From Actinomycetes bacterium (GTDB lineage Bacteria > Actinomycetota > Actinomycetes > Actinomycetales > Cellulomonadaceae): DNA of 5,953 nt. Numbering within the stretch: the stretch's first letter is position 1; every line of letters starts with the position of its first letter. The notes under the pieces were generated by a model. That model had not been told where the DNA came from, ran no database searches, and worked only from the letters and a program-made list of their open reading frames with translations. The translations under genes and the position numbers were made by a program. Location: NCBI GenBank assembly GCA_023389545.1, contig JAEWEI010000163.1:1-5953 (forward strand). The letters run 5' to 3'. This document shows positions 1-4,925 of this stretch, in pieces.

Positions 1-339
1 GCCGGGGCGTTGACGGCGCTGACCGGCCCGGTGCGGCGCGGCGACGCGGGCACGGTACGGGACCACGCCGAGGTGCTCGCCGAGCTGGGCGCCCGCACCG
101 GCGCCGTGGACATCTCCGCCAGTTATCGTGTGCTCGCCCGTTCGGCGGCGCAGCGCGCGTTGGCGGCGGGCCAGCTCCGCCAGGACGCCGCGCGCGACGT
201 GCTGGACGCGCTGGCCGATCCGGGCATGACCGCGCCGCCGGGGGCGTTGCATGAGGGGGAGGGCGCAGGACCTGTGCGCGACCCCCGCGAACCGGACGAC
301 CCGCAGCAGCCGCATGACTCCCAGGAGGACGACGCATGA
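1..339 (+). CDS. DUF2520 / Rossmann-like oxidoreductase family protein, C-terminal part (5' end outside window)
   Basis: The reading frame is open from base 1 and stops with TGA at 337-339. About 112 residues are visible, so the N-terminal Rossmann dinucleotide-binding domain lies off the left edge. The visible part opens with ALTGPVRRGDAGTVRDH, the typical conserved segment of the DUF2520 all-helical domain, followed by an Ala/Leu/Arg-rich helical stretch. It ends in an acidic, Pro/Asp-rich tail of about 30 residues that looks disordered. Family members resemble ketopantoate reductase or 6-phosphogluconate dehydrogenase folds, but no reaction is established to my knowledge. The M. tuberculosis counterpart, Rv3603c, also sits directly upstream of panC. 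Its stop overlaps the panC start by 4 bp, so co-translation is likely. A role in pantothenate synthesis, such as reducing ketopantoate, is only an inference from fold and neighbourhood. Confidence 0.85.
   Translation, partial: AGALTALTGPVRRGDAGTVRDHAEVLAELGARTGAVDISASYRVLARSAAQRALAAGQLRQDAARDVLDALADPGMTAPPGALHEGEGAGPVRDPREPDDPQQPHDSQEDDA
323..328 (+). promoter_or_regulatory. Ribosome binding site of panC
   Basis: A perfect AGGAGG lies 7 nt before the ATG at 336, inside the last codons of the upstream DUF2520 gene. It fixes the panC start and indicates that panC can recruit ribosomes independently as well as through the ATGA overlap. Confidence 0.85.
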
Positions 340-1292
340 ACCCGCTCGACAGCGCGGGGGCGCCCGCACTGGCCCGCACCCGCCAGGAGCTGGCCGAGGC
401 GTTGGCCCCGACCGGCGCCGGGGGCGCGCGCGCCGTCGTGATGACGATGGGCGCGCTGCATGCCGGGCACGTCGAGCTGGTCCGCGAGGCCAAGCGCCTG
501 GCGGCCCAGGTGGTGGTGTCGATCTTCGTCAACCCGTTGCAGTTCGGCCCGGGGGAGGACCTCGACAGGTACCCCCGTGACCTCGACGGGGACTTGGCGA
601 CGCTGACCGGCGACGGGCTGCTCGGCGCAGGTGACGTGGTGTTCGCCCCCACTCCCGAGGTGATGTACCCCGAGGGGGACCCGGTGGTGCGCGTGACGGC
701 GGGCCGGATCGGTGAGGTGCTCGAGGGCGCGTCCCGGCCGGGGCACCTGGACGGCGTGCTGACCGTCGTGCTCAAGCTCCTGCACCTGACGCGTCCTGAC
801 GTGGCCCTGTTCGGGGAGAAGGACGCGCAGCAGCTCGCGGCCGTGCGCCAGATGGTGCGGGACCTCGACGTGCCGGTGCAGGTGCGCGGGGTGCCGACCC
901 AGCGCGACGTCGAGGGCCTGGCACTCTCCTCGCGCAACGCCTACCTCACCCCCGAGCAGCGGGCCCGTGCGCTCGCGCTGTCCCGGTCGTTGCGCGACGC
1001 GGCCGAGGCGGCCCAGGCGGGAGCCTCGCCGGATCGGCTGCGGGCGGACGTCCGCGCCGCGCTCGAGTCGGCGGGCGTGGACGTGGACTACGTCGCGATC
1101 GTCGACCCGCGCACGTTCGCGGACGTCCCGGCGGACCACCGGGGGGCGGCAGTGCTCGCGCTCGCGGCGCGCGTGGGCGGCGTCCGGCTCATCGACAACA
1201 CCACGCTCGAGCTGGGCGGGTCCGATCGCGGCCTGCACGGCGCGGGCGTGGCAGGCACGCGTCAGCACGACGCACACCAGGGAGAAGTATGA
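336..1292 (+). CDS. panC: Pantothenate synthetase (pantoate--beta-alanine ligase)
   Basis: This cytosolic enzyme condenses D-pantoate with beta-alanine, using ATP through a pantoyl-adenylate intermediate, to give pantothenate, the precursor of CoA. The 318-residue length is normal for the family (M. tuberculosis PanC is about 309). The nucleotidyltransferase HIGH-type motif MGALHAGH is at residues 38-45 with His42 and His45. FVNPLQF is at 64-70 with Gln69, a pantoate/ATP contact in known structures. RYPRD is at 78-82, MYPEG at 110-114, LFGEKDAQQ at 158-166 with Lys162, and the KMSKS-like loop LALSSRN at 195-201 with Ser198, Ser199 and Arg200. All recognised catalytic positions are present. 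The ATG start is set by the AGGAGG and the 4-bp ATGA overlap with the upstream gene. The end overlaps panD by 4 bp. PanD directly downstream supplies its beta-alanine substrate. About 25 residues after the RLIDN segment form a weakly conserved tail. Confidence 0.97.
   Translation: MNPLDSAGAPALARTRQELAEALAPTGAGGARAVVMTMGALHAGHVELVREAKRLAAQVVVSIFVNPLQFGPGEDLDRYPRDLDGDLATLTGDGLLGAGDVVFAPTPEVMYPEGDPVVRVTAGRIGEVLEGASRPGHLDGVLTVVLKLLHLTRPDVALFGEKDAQQLAAVRQMVRDLDVPVQVRGVPTQRDVEGLALSSRNAYLTPEQRARALALSRSLRDAAEAAQAGASPDRLRADVRAALESAGVDVDYVAIVDPRTFADVPADHRGAAVLALAARVGGVRLIDNTTLELGGSDRGLHGAGVAGTRQHDAHQGEV
1279..1284 (+). promoter_or_regulatory. Ribosome binding site of panD
   Basis: AGGGAG lies only 4 nt before the ATG at 1289, at the 3' end of panC. 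The spacing is short, so translation of panD probably relies mainly on re-initiation at the ATGA overlap (1289-1292). In-frame ATG codons at 1310 and 1313 are alternative starts with no better Shine-Dalgarno. Confidence 0.55.
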
Positions 1293-1759
1293 CCACGCTG
1301 CAGCGACCGATGATGATCGGCAAGATCCACCGTGCGACGGTGACGCAGGCCGATCTGCACTACGTCGGGTCGATCACCGTCGACGCCGACCTGCTGGCTG
1401 CCGCGAACCTGCTGCCCGGCCAGCAGGTGGACGTCGTCGACGTGACCAACGGCTCACGGCTCACCACCTACGCCATCGCGGGGGAGAGCGGATCGGGCCA
1501 GGTGTGCATCAACGGGGCGGCGGCGCACCTGGTGCACCCGGGCGACATCGTCATCCTCATCGCCTACGGGATCATGTCGGATGCCGAGGCCCGCACGTAC
1601 GAGCCGCATGTGGTGCTGGTCGACGCCGAGAACCGCATCATCGACACCGGTGACGACCCCGGGCAGGTGCCCGCCTCCTGGACCGAGGAGTCGGGCCTCG
1701 AGCCCAGCGGGGTGCCGTTCACCGAGGGGCGTGGGCTGGTCCAAGGCTCCAGCTGGTGA
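1289..1759 (+). CDS. panD: Aspartate 1-decarboxylase (pyruvoyl enzyme proenzyme)
   Basis: This enzyme decarboxylates L-aspartate to beta-alanine for PanC. It is made as a proenzyme that cleaves itself at a Gly-Ser bond, turning the Ser into the catalytic pyruvoyl group. The site is clear: [16 protein letters not shown] at residues 21-36, with cleavage between Gly27 and Ser28. Other family residues are present: Lys12 and His14 in GKIHRATV, Tyr25, Arg57 in [10 protein letters not shown] (54-63) with Thr60 and Tyr61, and Asn75 in INGAAAH (74-80). [14 protein letters not shown] follows at 81-94. At 156 residues it is longer than E. coli PanD (126) and M. tuberculosis PanD (about 139). The extra length is a C-terminal tail after about residue 120, rich in Gly, Pro, Ser and Glu. 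It overlaps panC and nadB by 4 bp each. The start at 1289 is preferred over internal Met8/Met9 because of the ATGA coupling. Confidence 0.97.
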   Translation: MTTLQRPMMIGKIHRATVTQADLHYVGSITVDADLLAAANLLPGQQVDVVDVTNGSRLTTYAIAGESGSGQVCINGAAAHLVHPGDIVILIAYGIMSDAEARTYEPHVVLVDAENRIIDTGDDPGQVPASWTEESGLEPSGVPFTEGRGLVQGSSW

Positions 1760-3537
1760 CCGGGGCGAGCGCCCCTGCCACCTCGGCGCCCGCCGGGGCC
1801 CCGTCCGCGCACGCTGACGACCCCGCGGTCCGCCTGGCCACGCGGCTCGCCGCGCCAGCGCCCGGCTGGACGGTGCGGGCTGACGCGATCGTCGTCGGCT
1901 CCGGCATCGCCGGCCTCACGGCGGCCCTGGAGCTGCGCACCCGGGTGCCGCATGTGCTGCTCGTGACCAAGGGGGAGCTCGTCTCGGGCTCGACGGTGTG
2001 GGCGCAGGGCGGGATCGCCGCGGTGCTCGACCCTGCCGACTCCACGTCCGCGCACCTCGCGGACACGCTGGTCGCGGGCGGCGGGCTGTGTGACCCGGCC
2101 GCCGTCGAGGTGCTGGTCACCGAGGGCCCCGCCCGGGTGCGCGAGCTCGTGCGGCGCGGCGCCCTGTTCGACCTCGCGCCGGACGGCGAGATCGCGCTGA
2201 CCCGCGAGGGCGGCCACCACGCGGACCGGATCGTCCACGCGGGCGGCGACGCGACGGGCGCAGAGGTGTCACGCGCGCTGGTGGCCCGCATCGAGGCGGT
2301 CCGCAACGATCCGGGCATCGAGGTGATCGAGCACGCCCTGGTGCTCGACGTGCTCACCGGCCCCGCCAGTCCCGACGGCCGGCCGGGCGCCGCATGCGGC
2401 GTGACGCTGCACGTGATCGGCGCGGGCTCCCGGGACGGGGTGGGCGCCGCATTGGCCCCGGCCGTGGTGCTCGCGACGGGCGGCATCGGCCAGGTGTTCC
2501 GCTCCTCGACGAACCCCGCGCAGGCGACGGGCGACGGGGTGGCGGCTGCGCTGCGCGCCGGGGCCGTGCTCGGCGACGTCGAGTTCGTGCAGTTCCATCC
2601 CACGGTGCTGTGGCTGGGCGCCCACGCCAAGGGGCAGCTCACGCTCATCTCCGAGGCGGTGCGCGGCGAGGGCGCGCTGCTGCTCGACACCGACGGCGCG
2701 CGGTTCATGCCAGCGGTGCACCCGATGGCCGAGCTCGCGCCCCGGGACGTCGTCGCCCATGCGATCGTGCGGCAGGCCGCGGCCACGTCCTCCGACCACG
2801 TGCTGCTCGACGCCCGCCACTTGGGCGCGGCGTTCCTGCGGCGGCGGTTCCCGACGATCCACGAGCGGCTGCTCGAGCACGGCATCGACCTGACCACGGA
2901 CCTGGTGCCGGTGGCTCCGGCGCAGCACTACCACTCGGGCGGAGTCGTCACCGATCTGGACGGGCGCACGTCGGTCCCGGGCCTGTACGCGGCGGGGGAG
3001 GTGGCCTGCACGGGCGTGCACGGCGCCAACCGGCTCGCCTCGAACTCGCTGCTGGAGGGCCTGGTGTTCGCGCACCGGGCGGCTCGAGACATCGCCGCCC
3101 GGGTGCGCGCGGGCGACCTCGCGCAGGTCGAGCCGGAGGAGCGCCCGGGGTCGGCAGCCCTGGTGGCGGCGGCCACGCGCTCCCGCATCCAGCGCGCGGC
3201 GTCTGACGGGCCTGGGGTGCTCCGCTCGGCGCAGGGCCTGCTGGCGGCGTCGGACGTCCTCGCCCGGGTGCGGACCGACGCGCACGTCGGCGCCGGGGGC
3301 GTCGTGGCGGACCCGCAGGCCGCCGAGTGGGAGACCACGAACGTGCACCAGGTCGCGGCGGTGCTCACGGCCACGGCGCTCGCGCGCACGGAGAGCCGGG
3401 GCGGGCACTTCCGCACCGACCACCCGCTGCCCGATGACAGGTGGCGGCTGCGCCTGGAGGCCAGGCTCGAGCCGGACGGCACGCTCGACGTGTCCCCGAT
3501 GGCGCTGCCGGGCGTGGCGGACGCGCTGCCGGCCTGA
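1756..3537 (+). CDS. nadB: L-aspartate oxidase
   Basis: This FAD enzyme oxidises L-aspartate to iminoaspartate, with oxygen or fumarate as acceptor, in the first step of de novo NAD synthesis. The FAD-binding GSGIAG (residues 48-53) is followed by [13 protein letters not shown] (78-90). Active-site residues match those of E. coli NadB: Glu151 in LTREGGH (E. coli Glu121), His281 in FHPTV (His244), Arg330 in LAPRD (Arg290), His391 in AQHYHSGGV (His351) and Arg426 in [10 protein letters not shown] (Arg386). ESRGGHFR near 546-553 is the conserved C-terminal helical-domain signature. REGGH at Glu151 and the close match throughout favour aspartate oxidase over succinate dehydrogenase flavoprotein. 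Length is 593 residues against about 540 in E. coli, mainly from a 40-residue Ala/Pro-rich N-terminal extension. The GTG start at 1756 overlaps the panD stop as GTGA, with a weak AAGG (1743-1746) 9 nt upstream. A later GTG at 1873 has no ribosome site. Confidence 0.97.
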   Translation: MTGASAPATSAPAGAPSAHADDPAVRLATRLAAPAPGWTVRADAIVVGSGIAGLTAALELRTRVPHVLLVTKGELVSGSTVWAQGGIAAVLDPADSTSAHLADTLVAGGGLCDPAAVEVLVTEGPARVRELVRRGALFDLAPDGEIALTREGGHHADRIVHAGGDATGAEVSRALVARIEAVRNDPGIEVIEHALVLDVLTGPASPDGRPGAACGVTLHVIGAGSRDGVGAALAPAVVLATGGIGQVFRSSTNPAQATGDGVAAALRAGAVLGDVEFVQFHPTVLWLGAHAKGQLTLISEAVRGEGALLLDTDGARFMPAVHPMAELAPRDVVAHAIVRQAAATSSDHVLLDARHLGAAFLRRRFPTIHERLLEHGIDLTTDLVPVAPAQHYHSGGVVTDLDGRTSVPGLYAAGEVACTGVHGANRLASNSLLEGLVFAHRAARDIAARVRAGDLAQVEPEERPGSAALVAAATRSRIQRAASDGPGVLRSAQGLLAASDVLARVRTDAHVGAGGVVADPQAAEWETTNVHQVAAVLTATALARTESRGGHFRTDHPLPDDRWRLRLEARLEPDGTLDVSPMALPGVADALPA

Positions 3538-3542
3538 GCCGC

Positions 3543-3851
3543 CTACTCGACGGGCAGGCCCGCCTCGCGCCAGGCGCGGGTGCCGCCGGCGACGTTCCGC
3601 ACGTCGTACCCCTGGCCCTCGAGCCAGGCGGCGGCCTGGCCGGACCGCCCGCCGACCTCGCACACCAGGTACACGGGCCCGGGCAGGGCGCCGATCTCGG
3701 CGTGCCGCGCGACCAGCTCGGACAGCGGCACGGAGATCGCCCCGGGCACGTGGCCGTCGGCGTACTCGACGTCCTCGCGGACGTCCACGACGGGGGTGGC
3801 CGGGTCCTGCTGCAGCAGGACCCGCAGGTGGGCGATGTCGATCTCGTGCAC
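3543..3851 (-). CDS. Single-domain rhodanese-like sulfurtransferase
   Basis: This small cytosolic protein of about 102 residues is a single rhodanese homology domain. Such proteins carry sulfane sulfur on a catalytic Cys. Numbered from the start chosen here, the strand-loop VVDVRE lies at about 21-26, GHVPGAISVPLSEL at about 33-46, the active-site loop YLVCEVGGRSGQAA with catalytic Cys64 (Cys-Glu-Val-Gly-Gly-Arg-Ser) at about 61-74, and the C-terminal VAGGTRAW before the final GLPVE. The frame stays open upstream to an ATG at 3902, but a GTG at 3851 has a strong AAGGAG 6 nt upstream, and the domain begins right after it, so I take GTG 3851. The gene is convergent with nadB (5-bp gap) and divergent from nadC. 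The sulfur acceptor is unknown. Support for iron-sulfur or sulfur metabolism linked to NAD synthesis is speculation from position. Confidence 0.92.
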   Translation of the reverse strand: MHEIDIAHLRVLLQQDPATPVVDVREDVEYADGHVPGAISVPLSELVARHAEIGALPGPVYLVCEVGGRSGQAAAWLEGQGYDVRNVAGGTRAWREAGLPVE

Positions 3852-3857
3852 GGTGAG

Positions 3858-3863
3858 CTCCTT
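3858..3863 (-). promoter_or_regulatory. Ribosome binding site deciding the rhodanese start
   Basis: On the - strand AAGGAG (3863 down to 3858) is followed by 6 nt and GTG at 3851-3849. The spacing is ideal. No comparable site precedes the ATG at 3902-3900, so the shorter protein is favoured. Confidence 0.8.
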
Positions 3864-3901
3864 CGACGACGGCGCGGTGGCCCCGGACTCCCAGCATGCC
3901 A

Positions 3902-3921
3902 TCGGGCGGGACGGCGCCCGA
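3902..3921. repeat. Inverted repeat in the rhodanese-nadC intergenic region
   Basis: TCGGGCG at 3902-3908 and CGCCCGA at 3915-3921 are perfect 7-bp inverted arms around a 6-nt loop. GCAT (3894-3897) and ATGC (3922-3925) extend the symmetry with a 4-nt bulge on the left. The middle CGCCCG could alternatively pair with CGGGCG at 3931-3936. The repeat lies about 32-51 bp before the inferred nadC transcription start, at and just upstream of the -35 region, where a repressor could act. In DNA this rich in G and C, such a repeat can arise by chance. There is no T-tract, so it is not a classical terminator. Confidence 0.35.
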
Positions 3922-3940
3922 ATGCGCTCCCGGGCGGCGC

Positions 3941-3953
3941 TAGCGTGGCGCCG
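3941..3953 (+). promoter_or_regulatory. Likely leaderless promoter of nadC (-10 element TAGCGT)
   Basis: TAGCGT (3941-3946) fits the actinobacterial -10 consensus TANNNT and is followed by exactly 6 nt before the GTG start of nadC at 3953. That spacing puts the transcription start on the G of the start codon. No Shine-Dalgarno sequence precedes the GTG, which agrees with a leaderless mRNA. No good -35 hexamer is visible at 17-18 bp spacing (CCGAAT at 3918-3923), which is common for such promoters. Confidence 0.65.
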
Positions 3954-4915
3954 TGACCTCGACAGCCCCGCACACTCCTGACGCCTCCCACACAGTCGTC
4001 CCCGCGTCGCGCCCGCTCGACCCGGCCTGGACCCGCCGCATGGTGGCCGTGGCCCTGGACGAGGACCTCGGCGCCGCGCCCGGGCGGGACGTCACGACCC
4101 AGGCGACGGTTCCGGCCGATGAGCTCGGCAGCGGCCGCCTGGTGGCGCGCGAGCCCGGCGTGGTCGCCGGCCTGGTCGTCGTGCAGGAGGTGCTGGACCA
4201 GGTGGCGGGCCGGCTGGGGCTCGCGACGGCGACCTGTGAGCAGCGGGTCCCGGACGGGTCCAGGGTCGAGCGCGGCAGCGTGCTCGCGGTGCTCGCCGGC
4301 CCGGTGCAGGCACTGCTGGTCGCTGAGCGGACGCTGCTGAACCTGGCCTCGCGGGCATCCGGCGTCGCGACCCACACGCGCCGCTGGGCCGATGCGCTCG
4401 AGGGCTCCGGCGCCCAGGTGCTGGACACCCGCAAGACCACCCCGGGCCTGCGCGAGCTGGAGAAGTACGCGGTGCGCTGCGGTGGTGGCACGAACAAGCG
4501 GATGGGCCTGCACGACGTCGCGATGGTCAAGGACAACCACGTCGTGGCGACGGGATCGGTGGCGGCGGCCGTGCGCGCGGTGCGTGACCGGTTCCCCGAC
4601 GTCGCGATCCAGGTCGAGGCGGACACGCTGGAGCAGGCGCTTGAGGCCGTCGAGGCGGGCGCGCGCTTCCTGCTGCTCGACAACATGCCGGCCCCGGTGC
4701 TGCGGGAGGTGGTGGCCGCCGTGCGGGCGCGCGAGGGCGCCGTGGGCCGGGTGGAGCTGGAGGCGACCGGCAACCTGACGCTCGACCGCGCCGCGGAGGT
4801 CGCGGCCACCGGCGTGGACTACCTGTCGGTGGGCGCGCTCACCCACTCGTCGCCGATCCTGGACCTTGCGCTGGACCTGGACGAGCGCGGCGGCGGGCTC
4901 AGCGTCCGCCAGTAG
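3953..4915 (+). CDS. nadC: Nicotinate-nucleotide pyrophosphorylase (carboxylating), quinolinate phosphoribosyltransferase
   Basis: This enzyme converts quinolinate and PRPP into nicotinate mononucleotide, CO2 and pyrophosphate, the step of de novo NAD synthesis after NadB and NadA. It is 320 residues long, against about 285 in M. tuberculosis, with an extra N-terminal segment of roughly 20 residues. DEDLG is at 36-40, GRDVTTQ at 44-50, and ERTLLNLAS at 125-133 with Arg126. DTRKTTPGLRELEKYAVR begins at 158 with Arg160 and Lys161. GGGTNKRMGL contains Lys182 and Arg183, MVKDNH contains Lys193, VEAD has Glu222, and LLDNM has Asp243. All lie at a constant offset of 21 from the M. tuberculosis active-site numbering. 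One position differs: the usual His of GGGxNHR (Mtb His161) is Lys182. The GTG start at 3953 follows a leaderless-type promoter. An ATG at 4040 would cut the N-terminal helix. The TAG stop at 4913-4915 falls inside a possible lysS promoter. Confidence 0.96.
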   Translation: MTSTAPHTPDASHTVVPASRPLDPAWTRRMVAVALDEDLGAAPGRDVTTQATVPADELGSGRLVAREPGVVAGLVVVQEVLDQVAGRLGLATATCEQRVPDGSRVERGSVLAVLAGPVQALLVAERTLLNLASRASGVATHTRRWADALEGSGAQVLDTRKTTPGLRELEKYAVRCGGGTNKRMGLHDVAMVKDNHVVATGSVAAAVRAVRDRFPDVAIQVEADTLEQALEAVEAGARFLLLDNMPAPVLREVVAAVRAREGAVGRVELEATGNLTLDRAAEVAATGVDYLSVGALTHSSPILDLALDLDERGGGLSVRQ

Positions 4916-4925
4916 GATCGGCTCG
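4913..4925 (+). promoter_or_regulatory. Possible leaderless promoter of lysS (-10 element TAGGAT), overlapping the nadC stop codon
   Basis: TAGGAT (4913-4918) fits TANNNT and lies exactly 6 nt before the lysS GTG at 4925, the same layout as upstream of nadC. Its first three bases are the nadC stop codon TAG. The embedded AGGA (4914-4917) could instead serve as a Shine-Dalgarno 7 nt from the GTG if lysS is read from the nadC transcript, so both modes are possible. No convincing -35 box is seen. Confidence 0.5.

Noticed and set aside
123..1277. 384-codon open frame on the - strand opposite panC
   Set aside because: It is an Arg/His-rich product without domains, antisense to a complete PanC with all catalytic motifs.
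1719..2897. 392-codon Ser/Ala/Thr/Pro-rich open frame on the - strand opposite panD and nadB
   Set aside because: The low-complexity composition is typical of a shifted-frame shadow in high-GC coding DNA, and no ribosome site or family match is seen.
1756..3537. Succinate dehydrogenase or fumarate reductase flavoprotein instead of NadB
   Set aside because: The aspartate oxidase residues LTREGGH (Glu151) and the HYHSGGV and ESRGGHFR signatures align with E. coli NadB, and no iron-sulfur or membrane subunit gene follows.
3551..3562. CGGGC-AG-GCCCG palindrome near the convergent nadB/rhodanese ends, considered as a terminator
   Set aside because: The loop would be only 2 nt, the stem at most 4-5 bp, there is no T-tract on either strand, and it lies within the rhodanese coding sequence.
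2269..3897. 542-codon open frame on the - strand opposite nadB
   Set aside because: The composition is dominated by Arg, Gly and Ala with no motif, while the + strand carries every NadB signature. It is a shadow frame.
3852..3952. A - strand promoter for the rhodanese gene
   Set aside because: I searched the reverse strand for TANNNT at a suitable distance from the ribosome site and found none. CATGCT-like matches are too weak to report as a feature.
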